Source of the DNA: an uncultured Oscillospiraceae bacterium | GTDB taxonomy: Bacteria > Bacillota > Clostridia > Oscillospirales > Acutalibacteraceae | Assembly (NCBI GenBank): GCA_959596515.1 | Contig: CAUFXR010000094.1 | Location: 1 to 8,928, forward strand | Reading direction: 5' to 3' | Length of the DNA stretch: 8,928 nt | In this document: piece by piece, positions 1-6,076 of the stretch | Layout of the letters: each line of letters starts with the position of its first letter | Position numbering within the stretch: the stretch's first letter is position 1 | Notes under the pieces: generated by a model | Database searches by the model: none | What the model was told of the DNA's origin: nothing | What the model saw: the letters and a program-made list of their open reading frames with translations, nothing else | Translations under genes and position numbers: made by a program

Positions 1-230
1 TAGCGATATTGGCTGATTTCGGGTCCTAATTTTTCATATTTACTTTACAGTGCCACTATTATAGATCGTGAAGCGAAAATTTCAATAAACGTTCCGTAGA
101 GTTTCAGGAAATAAAATACAACTAAAACATAAAACTGCGTTTCGTTCTCATAATCAAACCCGAAATGTAAAATACCACATCTCCCGCAAATCCCAATTAA
201 AATGACAACTCTTTAGATTGGAAGCCCTAA
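1..230. other. AT-rich left edge, no gene recognised
   Basis: No open frame of useful length is present on either strand and I see no RNA gene. On the minus strand the frame running off the left edge is open for only 14 codons after a TAA at 45-47 (SKYEKLGPEISQYR), too little to identify. The stretch looks clearly more AT-rich than the recG–rny part of the window, in keeping with an accessory or decayed region. Confidence 0.4.
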
Positions 231-446
231 TTATTCCCAATATCCCGACATTTCAAAGTCTACACAGTCAAACTCTGTAATATTGTCCCAATCCCTCGCC
301 AAAATGACATTATCAACTTGTTCGGCCGTATACAACTCGTCCAATGTTTTATAGTAAGCGACGGTTTGCCTTTCAATATTTCCGCATCTTTGAAATGAAC
401 ACATATCATTTTGATTTTTAGAGTTAATTATACCATATAAGTTCAA
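231..446 (-). CDS. Small hypothetical protein, doubtful
   Basis: This is a 71-residue acidic frame that I do not recognise; no membrane segment or signal peptide is visible. The Asp/Glu-rich C-terminal half (ILARDWDNITEFDCVDFEMS) looks like a small soluble protein. The longest version starts with TTG at 446 and lacks a Shine-Dalgarno site. An in-frame ATG at 404 is an alternative start, also without a ribosome binding site. A possible extended -10 (TGGTATAAT, -10 at 427-432) would start transcription near 420, favouring the ATG if the gene is real. It lies about 120 bp downstream of tnpV on the same strand, in the AT-rich accessory segment, so it may be element cargo or a chance ORF. Confidence 0.3.
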   Translation of the reverse strand: MNLYGIINSKNQNDMCSFQRCGNIERQTVAYYKTLDELYTAEQVDNVILARDWDNITEFDCVDFEMSGYWE

Positions 447-462
447 AATAATCTACTGCTGT

Positions 463-596
463 GTATCAAACGGCAGGATTGTTCCTGCAAAATGTGTAAT
501 GTGACCTTCAGATTACACCCAAAATGAGAAAAGCCGCCGTCTGTTGACAGCGACCTTCCTTGTGCAGTGTTAGCAATAAATAAGCTCGTTTGATAC
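463..596 (-). repeat. Ten-base inverted repeat enclosing two hairpins, at the 3' end of tnpV
   Basis: GTATCAAACG at 463-472 is the perfect reverse complement of CGTTTGATAC at 587-596, which lies inside the last codons of tnpV. Directly abutting the left arm is a perfect 6-bp hairpin, GCAGGA (473-478) with TCCTGC (483-488) and a TTGT loop. Next is a dyad at 494-518: GTGTAAT (494-500) and ATTACAC (512-518), with inner TGA/TCA pairs and a single G-G mismatch. A tnpV transcript running past its stop could close all three stems into one multi-branched structure. Whether this is a processing signal, an attenuator or an element end is unknown. Confidence 0.5.
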
Positions 597-947
597 GATT
601 TCCATAGCGGCGTTTCGCAAGTTGTTCATCTTCTGTACCCAAGGCATTTGGTTTTCCACTTTGAGCGTTTCCGTTACGCCCTCTTTTTCCGAAAGCTGTT
701 TTACCAGCCGAGAGAACATCTCCTCTGCCTGACGGTCAATATCAGCGAGATAACCATTTAACTTGCCACTGGTGAGCAGGGATGTATACAGCGCCTTGCG
801 GTGGGTTTTGAGATAGCGTCGGTGCCGTTGTCCCCAGATGCCGATGTGTGCAGCTTCTTCCTCCGGCAATTTCAGACAGGGCAGATAGTAGTCCCCTTGC
901 AGTTCATACCAAAGTTCGTTCTGTTCGTTGTAGATGTACTTATCCAT
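570..947 (-). CDS. tnpV: TnpV-like transposon-encoded protein
   Basis: The 125-residue product resembles TnpV, a small protein carried by Tn4451-type mobilisable elements and many related clostridial integrative elements. Its biochemical role is not established. Recognition rests on the N-terminal half (YELQGDYYLP, LPEEEAAHIGIWGQRHRRYL), the central LLTSGKLNGYLADIDRQAEEMF and the C-terminal EIVSNELIY, with a length typical of the family. The longest frame starts at TTG 962, but that codon overlaps a GGAGG box (956-960). The in-frame ATG at 947 sits 8 nt after the box and is the likely start. The gene appears full length. No serine recombinase, mobilisation gene or resistance gene is seen beside it, so in this window it stands alone, either as the edge of an element extending left or as a remnant. 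An 8-bp inverted repeat lies just upstream. Confidence 0.85.
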   Translation of the reverse strand: MDKYIYNEQNELWYELQGDYYLPCLKLPEEEAAHIGIWGQRHRRYLKTHRKALYTSLLTSGKLNGYLADIDRQAEEMFSRLVKQLSEKEGVTETLKVENQMPWVQKMNNLRNAAMEIVSNELIYC

Positions 948-963
948 TTTGCAATCCTCCAAT

Positions 964-991
964 ATGATTGATTTACCTACAATTCAATCAT
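964..991 (-). promoter_or_regulatory. Inverted repeat immediately upstream of the tnpV ribosome binding site
   Basis: ATGATTGA (964-971) and TCAATCAT (984-991) are perfect 8-bp inverted arms with a 12-base spacer. They end 3 bp upstream of the tnpV GGAGG box. The arrangement fits either an operator or an mRNA hairpin affecting tnpV translation; no protein partner can be named. I see no convincing -35/-10 pair next to it. Confidence 0.4.
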
Positions 992-1011
992 TCCGGCCGA
1001 TTACAAAAGCA

Positions 1012-1062
1012 CAAGGGAGAGAACTTCCTTACGAAGCCTCTCCCTTGGAGACTTCTTTTTTT
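1012..1062 (+). terminator. Terminator-like hairpin with T tract
   Basis: CAAGGGAGAG (1012-1021) pairs perfectly with CTCTCCCTTG (1038-1047). A further CTTC/GAAG stem (1024-1027 with 1033-1036) lies inside, and a T-rich tract ending in seven Ts follows on the plus strand. This is the shape of an intrinsic terminator, but no plus-strand gene precedes it. It could instead be a dispersed inverted-repeat element or block read-through toward recG. The minus-strand side has only a weak T run. Confidence 0.45.
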
Positions 1063-1172
1063 ATGGAAAATTGTTGGAATGCTCAGGAAAAAGATTTCCC
1101 GCGGCAACACCGGGATGGCTTCTGTTCCTTTGCGATGGAAACGATGAGTTGCGAAGATCCTCTATAGTTAGA

Positions 1173-1459
1173 GTTCAGACTACAGATTCCGGGTTTCAGA
1201 TCCCAGGCTTCATGTTCCGGGCTTCAGGTTTCAGATCCCAGGCTTCATGTTCCGGGCTTCAGGTTTCAGGTTCCGGGCTTTGGGTTCCAGACTTTAGGCT
1301 TCATGTTCCGGGCTTTGGGTTCCAGACTTTAGGCTTCAGGTTCCGGGCTCCAGACTCCGGGCTTTGGGTTCCGGGCTTCAGGTTCCAGACTTTAGGCTTC
1401 AGGTTCCGGGCTCCAGACTCCAGGCTTTGGGCTCCAGACTTTAGGTTTCAGGTTCCATA
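1173..1459. repeat. Heptanucleotide tandem array, 41 units
   Basis: The stretch divides into 41 consecutive 7-base units with consensus YTYCRGG, for example TTCCGGG, CTTCAGG, TTCCAGA, CTTTAGG and CTTTGGG. TTCCGGG recurs at 1187, 1215, 1250, 1271, 1306, 1341, 1369 and 1404; all intervals are multiples of seven, so there is no net indel over the array. The first two units (1173-1186) and the last (1453-1459) are degenerate. Higher-order repeats of five units (35 bp) are embedded. Each unit is pyrimidines followed by purines, so units can partly pair with one another through G-C, A-T and G-T pairs. It lies between the tnpV segment and the 3' end of recG. One plus-strand frame is open across it, but I regard the array as non-coding. 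Confidence 0.9.
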
Positions 1460-1748
1460 TTCACCTCCACCCCTTGCGGAATACACGAGAAGCGCTGGAG
1501 ACAGTAGCCGTAGGGCGGGAAAATATCGCTAAAGTGTGACTGCCGGTTTCTAGGGAGAATAATCGCTGGATCGTCGACTTCGCCGCGGATGCAATGCGCT
1601 TTCGAATATTTGCTGTTTTTCCCCGCGTATTTTTAACGGCGCCGGCTCCTCTAGATCGCCAGGGTTCCTGCGATGACCTGCTTTTAAGAAGATGCCGGAA
1701 AATCGATTGGTTTCCAAAGGGGAGACGAAAAAAAAGAGTCCTGATGGT
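1460..1748. other. Non-coding stretch downstream of recG, with one hairpin
   Basis: No supportable gene lies here; frames crossing it are low-complexity or run antisense into recG. One good dyad is present: ATCGC (1655-1659) and AGG (1661-1663) pair with CCT (1667-1669) and GCGAT (1670-1674) around a GTT loop with one bulged C. It has no following T tract in the minus direction, so it is not an evident recG terminator. A palindromic CGGCGCCG lies at about 1627-1634. No convincing terminator follows recG: a run of eight T on the minus strand near 1730 has no stem before it. Confidence 0.4.
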
Positions 1749-3797
1749 TTAATTAAAAGCGGTTTCGCCGGCCCGGGCAAATAACCGGCGGATTTCCCCT
1801 TTGATGCCACGGTGTTCTGGAAGGGACAAGTCAGGGTCTTCCTCCAGCAAAGCTTTGGTGGCCTGCTGAGTCTGGGATAAAACATCCATATCTCCCAGCA
1901 TATCGGCAATTTTCAGTTCCGGCAGACCATGCTGCCTGGCGCCGAAGAAGTCTCCAGGTCCCCGGAGCTTTAAATCCTCGTCGGCGATCTGAAAGCCGTC
2001 GTTGGTGCGGCACATTGCCTTAAGCCGATAGACAGCATCCTCATTCTGTGCGTCGGACACTAAAATGCAGTAGCTTTTTGCCTGTCCCCGGCCGACCCGT
2101 CCCCGCAGCTGGTGAAGCTGAGAAAGGCCGAACCGTTCGGCGTTCTCGATCAGCATGATAACCGCATTGGGCACATCTACGCCCACCTCAATCACCGTAG
2201 TGGAAACCAGAAGGTCCAGCTCTCCTCGTGAGAAGGCCCGCATCACGGTTTCTTTTTCAGCGGGTTTCATCCTTCCATGGAGCAGGCCGACCCGGTAATC
2301 TCGGAACTCCCGGGTTTTTAAACTCTCCGCGTATTCCACCGCGGAGGCCAGGCTGCTTTCCCCGGATTCATTTTCAACCAGGGGACAGACGATGTAGCCC
2401 TGCAGGCCTTGGTTCAAGTGCTTCTGCAGGAAGCCGTAGGCTCTGCTTCTTTTTTTACTGTCGATCCAGAAGGTATCTATCTTCTGCCGCCCTGGGGGAA
2501 GCTCGTCCAATACGGAAACATCCAGGTCGCCGTAGATCATCAGCGCCAGCGTCCTAGGAATCGGCGTGGCCGACATGACCAATAGATGGGGATTTTCTCC
2601 CTTGTTTGCTAGTGCCGCCCGCTGGGCGACTCCGAAGCGATGCTGCTCGTCGGTAATGACCAATCCGAGCCTTTGGAATTCCACCGGATCGGAGAGCAGG
2701 GCATGGGTACCAATGAGCAGATGAATTTGTCCTGTTTTTAAAGCGGATAACAGCTCCCGGCGATCCTTCTGTTTGGTAGAACCGGTCAGCAGCGCTACTT
2801 GAATACCAGTTCCCTGAAATAGTTTGTTCATGGTGTGATAGTGCTGCTCCGCTAAAATTTCAGTGGGTGCCATAAAAGCGGACTGGATTCCCTCTTTGGC
2901 GGTGCAATAGCAGAGCGCCGCGGCCACGGCGGTTTTTCCAGAACCCACGTCGCCTTGGATCAGCCGGTTCATCGGCGCTTTTTTCCGCATGTCTGCCAAA
3001 CATTCCGCCACCGCCCGTTTCTGGGCGCCGGTGGGGGTAAAAGGAAGATGGGAGAAAAATTCCCGCGAGCGGTCAGCGGTCAGAAAACAGCTGGTTTCCT
3101 GACGGTTCCTCGTTTTGAGCTGGCAAAGCCCGAGCTGGAGAATGAACAGTTCCTCAAAAATTAGTCTGCGGCGCGCGGCGTTTAAAGCCGGTTCCGACTG
3201 TGGCAGATGGATATCCCGAATCGCCTGGCCCAGCCCCTCCAGCTGATAGGAAGCGCGGAAATCTTCTGGCAGCGGATCATGGATGCGTTCTGGCAGGAGG
3301 GAAAGGGCCTGCTTGACCGCCGACTCAATCTGACGGGATGAAAGCCCCTCGGTTTGTCCATAGATGGGATGAAAACCGGAGCTCTTGACAGCGGTTGTAA
3401 AACTGGGAGAGGTCATTTCCCTTTTGGTAAAGGTTCCGCCTACTTTTCCATAGAAAAAATACTCTCCGTTTTGTTTTATTAAACTAGGAATATACCGATT
3501 GTTAAAAAAAGTAAGCCGCATCACAGAGCTGCCATCACTGGCCTGGCAGCGGTAAAGGGTCATGCCCTTGCGGATTCGGGTTTCCACCACCTTAGAGATC
3601 ACAGTGGCCCGGACGCAGACAGGCCGGTCAAAAGGGGCGGCGTCGATTTCGAAGGGATGGCTCCAATCCTCATAAGCCCTTGGATAGTAACGCAACAAAG
3701 CGCCGACGCTGTCGACGCCCAGCTTTTCAAACAGCTGGGCGCGCTTGGCGCCGACGCCCTTTAATGATTGCAGCTTTTGATCAAATAAAGAAGCCAT
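1749..3797 (-). CDS. recG: ATP-dependent DNA helicase RecG
   Basis: RecG is a superfamily 2 helicase that reverses stalled replication forks and migrates branched DNA, including Holliday junctions and R-loops. The 682-residue product is normal family length. The N-terminal helical and OB-fold wedge region covers about residues 1-200. Helicase motifs follow: Walker A GDVGSGKT (282-289), DEQH (383-386), SATPIPRT (409-416), the motif around TTVIEVGVDVPNA (533-545) and QLHQLRGRVGRG (560-571). The C-terminal segment typical of RecG, DGFQIADEDLKLRGPGDFFG, starts at about 600. The ATG at 3797 is 3 nt after the stop codon of the fakA-like gene and has only a weak GGA-type binding site, so translational coupling is likely. 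The gene is intact and ends the operon within this window. Confidence 0.97.
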   Translation of the reverse strand: MASLFDQKLQSLKGVGAKRAQLFEKLGVDSVGALLRYYPRAYEDWSHPFEIDAAPFDRPVCVRATVISKVVETRIRKGMTLYRCQASDGSSVMRLTFFNNRYIPSLIKQNGEYFFYGKVGGTFTKREMTSPSFTTAVKSSGFHPIYGQTEGLSSRQIESAVKQALSLLPERIHDPLPEDFRASYQLEGLGQAIRDIHLPQSEPALNAARRRLIFEELFILQLGLCQLKTRNRQETSCFLTADRSREFFSHLPFTPTGAQKRAVAECLADMRKKAPMNRLIQGDVGSGKTAVAAALCYCTAKEGIQSAFMAPTEILAEQHYHTMNKLFQGTGIQVALLTGSTKQKDRRELLSALKTGQIHLLIGTHALLSDPVEFQRLGLVITDEQHRFGVAQRAALANKGENPHLLVMSATPIPRTLALMIYGDLDVSVLDELPPGRQKIDTFWIDSKKRSRAYGFLQKHLNQGLQGYIVCPLVENESGESSLASAVEYAESLKTREFRDYRVGLLHGRMKPAEKETVMRAFSRGELDLLVSTTVIEVGVDVPNAVIMLIENAERFGLSQLHQLRGRVGRGQAKSYCILVSDAQNEDAVYRLKAMCRTNDGFQIADEDLKLRGPGDFFGARQHGLPELKIADMLGDMDVLSQTQQATKALLEEDPDLSLPEHRGIKGEIRRLFARAGETAFN

Positions 3798-3800
3798 AGC

Positions 3801-5492
3801 TTATTCCACAGAGATGATAAAGTAATAGATCGGCTGTCCGCCGCGGACCAGGGTGATATCCACCTGAGGGCCAACCTTGCGCTGGATAGCTTCTTTCGCC
3901 TCGTTAGCCTGCTCTTCGGTGATATCCTGGCCGTAAATCAGGGTTACGAAAGCGGTGTGGTGATCACATAAAGATTTGGTCAGCTTCACGGCGGCTTTCA
4001 CTGGATCCTTTTCCACAGAGGTCAGCTTGCCGTTTTTCAGAGTGAGGATTTCTCCCTCTTTCATTTTAAAGCCGCCGTATTCGGAATCCCGGGCGGCAAA
4101 AGTGACTTGGCCGGTGGTAACCTTTCCGGCGGCCTGCATCATTTGTTCCACCACATTTGCGTCATCCAGTTCAGGGTCAAAAGCCAGCATCGCGGCGATT
4201 CCCTGCGGAATAGTTCTAGTAGGCACCACCACGGCGGTGCGATCCTTCGTCAGCTCTACCGCCTGCTCCGCGGCCAAAATAATATTTTTATTATTGGGTA
4301 GTACATAAACCTTTTTCGCGGGGGTAGCCATAATCGCGGCAAGAATGTTCTGTGTGCTGGGATTCATGGTTTGACCGCCGCTAACCACTGTACCGCAGCC
4401 TAGGTCCTGAAATAAAGCTTGTAAACCGTCGCCGACCGCGACAGAAACAAAACCAATTTCCTCGATCGGATCCGCAGGCTCAAACTGATTCGCGGTTTCC
4501 ATGGCGGCTTTGGCCTTGGCCTGCTCATTCTGCTCGGCGGCGATCCGGTGTTGTTCCTTCATGTTTTCTACCTTGACCGTCAGCAATTGGCCGAACTTTA
4601 GAGCTTCCTGTAAAGCCTGCCCCGGATTCTCCGTATGCACATGGGTCTTGATGATTTCCTCGTCATCCACCACGACTACGCAGTCGCCGATGGTTTCCAA
4701 ATAAGCCCGGAGCTCCAGGGGACTGGTAGTTACCTCGGGATTACGGCCCACGATAAATTCCGTGCAATAGGTAAAATTGATATCCTGGTCGAATTCGGCC
4801 GCGGCGTTGCGGAAGAAATCATCTGAGCTGACCGGCTTGGAAGCAGTTCCAGCGGTAACGTCCTCCTGCTCGTTGGGAATAATATAACCATCTTTTAATA
4901 CAGACATGATACCCTCAAAAATTAGGCATAGACCCTTGCCGCCCGCATCCACTACGCCTGCCTTTTTCAGAACCGGCAAAAGCTCCGGTGTAGTTTTCAG
5001 AGCGTCGGCAGCACCCTGGCAGATAGCGCTCCATACAGACACAGGATCACTATCCTCAGCCGCGGCGGCACGGCCTTCCTCATAGGCGACCCGGGCAACA
5101 GTGAGGATAGTGCCCTCGGTAGGCTTCATCACCGCTTTATAGGCGGCCTCTACGCCGATACCCAAAGCGTTGGCGATATGGGAACCATCCATCACGTCCA
5201 AACCTTTCAGGCCCTGGGCGAAACCCCGGAACAGCAGGGAAAGAATTACTCCGGAATTTCCTCTGGCACCCCGCAGCAGGGCGGAAGCGCAGGTCGAAGC
5301 CACCTGTCCCACAGAATCGCTTTCCTCTTTTTCCAAAGCAGCTACTGCGGCGGACATAGTCATGGACATATTGGTTCCGGTGTCTCCGTCAGGAACGGGG
5401 AAAATATTCAATTCATCTACAGAGGTTTTATACTTTGCAATATTGTTCGCGCCGGAAATAATGGCGTTGCGCAGACAAGTTCCGTTAATCAA
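3801..5492 (-). CDS. fakA: DhaL/DAK2-domain fatty acid kinase, FakA/YloV type
   Basis: FakA-type proteins phosphorylate fatty acids bound to a FakB (DegV-family) carrier, feeding acyl-phosphate into phospholipid synthesis. The product has 563 residues from the chosen start, usual for the family. The N-terminal DhaL kinase domain shows NIFPVPDGDTGTN, whose aspartates bind Mg-ATP, then RGARGNSG and GGKGLCLIFEG. A middle domain follows, and the C-terminal FakA domain contains VAVGDGL, VSGGQTMNPS and LPNNKNI, ending in YYFIISVE. The longest frame begins at GTG 5501, but that codon overlaps the Shine-Dalgarno AAGGGAG (5501-5507). The TTG at 5492 lies 8 nt after it and gives MINGTCLRNAI, a family-like N-terminus. 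It heads a two-gene operon with recG, an order known from Bacillus and relatives. No FakB gene or asp23 homolog lies in the window, so the fatty-acid role is inferred from family. Confidence 0.9.
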   Translation of the reverse strand: MINGTCLRNAIISGANNIAKYKTSVDELNIFPVPDGDTGTNMSMTMSAAVAALEKEESDSVGQVASTCASALLRGARGNSGVILSLLFRGFAQGLKGLDVMDGSHIANALGIGVEAAYKAVMKPTEGTILTVARVAYEEGRAAAAEDSDPVSVWSAICQGAADALKTTPELLPVLKKAGVVDAGGKGLCLIFEGIMSVLKDGYIIPNEQEDVTAGTASKPVSSDDFFRNAAAEFDQDINFTYCTEFIVGRNPEVTTSPLELRAYLETIGDCVVVVDDEEIIKTHVHTENPGQALQEALKFGQLLTVKVENMKEQHRIAAEQNEQAKAKAAMETANQFEPADPIEEIGFVSVAVGDGLQALFQDLGCGTVVSGGQTMNPSTQNILAAIMATPAKKVYVLPNNKNIILAAEQAVELTKDRTAVVVPTRTIPQGIAAMLAFDPELDDANVVEQMMQAAGKVTTGQVTFAARDSEYGGFKMKEGEILTLKNGKLTSVEKDPVKAAVKLTKSLCDHHTAFVTLIYGQDITEEQANEAKEAIQRKVGPQVDITLVRGGQPIYYFIISVE

Positions 5493-5558
5493 TATCAGCA
5501 CTCCCTTGGTTCTTAGTCTACAACGATTCTTTCAAATCATGCAGATATACTTTTTTCC

Positions 5559-5587
5559 ATTATATCACATAGTTTTTTTAGAATCAA
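5559..5587 (-). promoter_or_regulatory. Sigma-A promoter of the fakA–recG operon
   Basis: On the minus strand there is a -35 TTGATT (5582-5587), a 17-nt spacer and a perfect -10 TATAAT (5559-5564). TGA directly before the -10 makes it an extended -10. Transcription would start near 5552, giving a leader of roughly 60 nt to the TTG at 5492. The -35 box lies next to the T tract of the spoVS terminator. Confidence 0.8.
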
Positions 5588-5588
5588 A

Positions 5589-5635
5589 CAAAAAAATAAC
5601 GGCAGCAGACCCTTTTTTAAGAGATTCCGCTGCCG
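5589..5635 (-). terminator. Intrinsic terminator of spoVS
   Basis: On the minus strand CGGCAGC (5629-5635) pairs perfectly with GCTGCCG (5600-5606), with some further pairing inside the 22-base loop. A TTATTTTTTT-type tract follows. It begins 15 nt after the spoVS stop codon and separates spoVS from the fakA–recG operon. Confidence 0.8.
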
Positions 5636-5650
5636 AAGTGTACAAATGTG

Positions 5651-5911
5651 TCATCTAGGTTCAACGATCAACTTAATAGCAGTACGTTCTTCCCCGTCGA
5701 TCACTACATTGGCGAATGCCGGAATGCAGACCAAATCAACTCCGGAGGGCGCCAAATAACCCCGAGCCACGGCAACCGCTTTGATCGCTTGGTTGGCGGC
5801 GCCGGCCCCTACCGCCTGGACCTCTACACAGCCGAACTCTCGAATAACGCCCGCAATGGCCCCTGCAACAGAGTTGGGTGCGGATTTTGAAGAAACTTTT
5901 AGAACTTCCAT
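5651..5911 (-). CDS. spoVS: Stage V sporulation protein S
   Basis: SpoVS is a small Alba-fold-like protein needed for progression to late sporulation (spore coat assembly and core dehydration) in Bacillus; it is strongly conserved in spore formers and some relatives. The 86-residue sequence matches the family over its whole length: MEVLKVSSKSAPNSVAGAIA at the N-terminus, the central GCVEVQAVGAGAANQAIKA and the C-terminal ERTAIKLIVEPR. ATG 5911 is preceded by AAGGGGG about 9 nt upstream. It follows ymdB on the same strand after 165 bp and has its own terminator. In Bacillus the gene is under sigma-H; I could not find a convincing sigma-H or sigma-A promoter here, so it may depend partly on read-through from ymdB. 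Confidence 0.96.
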   Translation of the reverse strand: MEVLKVSSKSAPNSVAGAIAGVIREFGCVEVQAVGAGAANQAIKAVAVARGYLAPSGVDLVCIPAFANVVIDGEERTAIKLIVEPR

Positions 5912-6076
5912 TGGTCAGTCCCCCTTATAGAACGAACTTAAGAGATGGGCCTCTCCTAGTGCCTAATCTAATAATAGTAGAAAAGTTTACTAATAAAATT
6001 CCAAAACAGAAATATATGTTAATTTATCATAAATTTTTATTTTTTATTTCTAATTTTTATAGAAAAAATGCTGTTT
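5912..6076. other. AT-rich gap between ymdB and spoVS
   Basis: The 165-bp gap is strongly AT-rich from about 5960. The only dyad near the ymdB stop is TTTCTA (6047-6052) with TAGAAA (6060-6065), all A-T and without a T tract, so it is not a terminator. No -35/-10 pair for spoVS stands out; the best approximate candidate, TTGGAA with TACTAT at 19-nt spacing, is weak. Confidence 0.35.

Noticed and set aside
934..1167. Plus-strand 77-codon frame overlapping the tnpV start
   Set aside because: It runs through the tnpV start region, the dyad and the terminator-like hairpin, has no Shine-Dalgarno site and resembles nothing.
1173..1459. CRISPR array
   Set aside because: The repeats are contiguous 7-mers with no unique spacers, and no cas genes are present.
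1071..1532. Plus-strand 153-codon open frame across the heptamer array, giving heptapeptide-like repeats such as GFRFRAP
   Set aside because: A 7-base period gives a 21-base (7-codon) period in any frame, so one frame can stay open by chance. The start has no properly spaced Shine-Dalgarno site, the flanks outside the array look random, and the composition (Phe/Arg/Pro/Trp) is unlike a natural protein.
1550..1909. Minus-strand 119-codon frame overlapping the recG 3' end
   Set aside because: It is a shadow of recG in another frame, extending into non-coding sequence, with low-complexity content and no binding site.
3976..5516. Several plus-strand open frames of 60-160 codons antisense to the fakA-like gene
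   Set aside because: They are antisense shadows of a clearly coding gene and show no binding sites or recognisable domains.
6047..6065. Hairpin after ymdB as a terminator
   Set aside because: The stem is six A-T pairs with no G-C and no T tract on the minus strand, so it is too weak to call.
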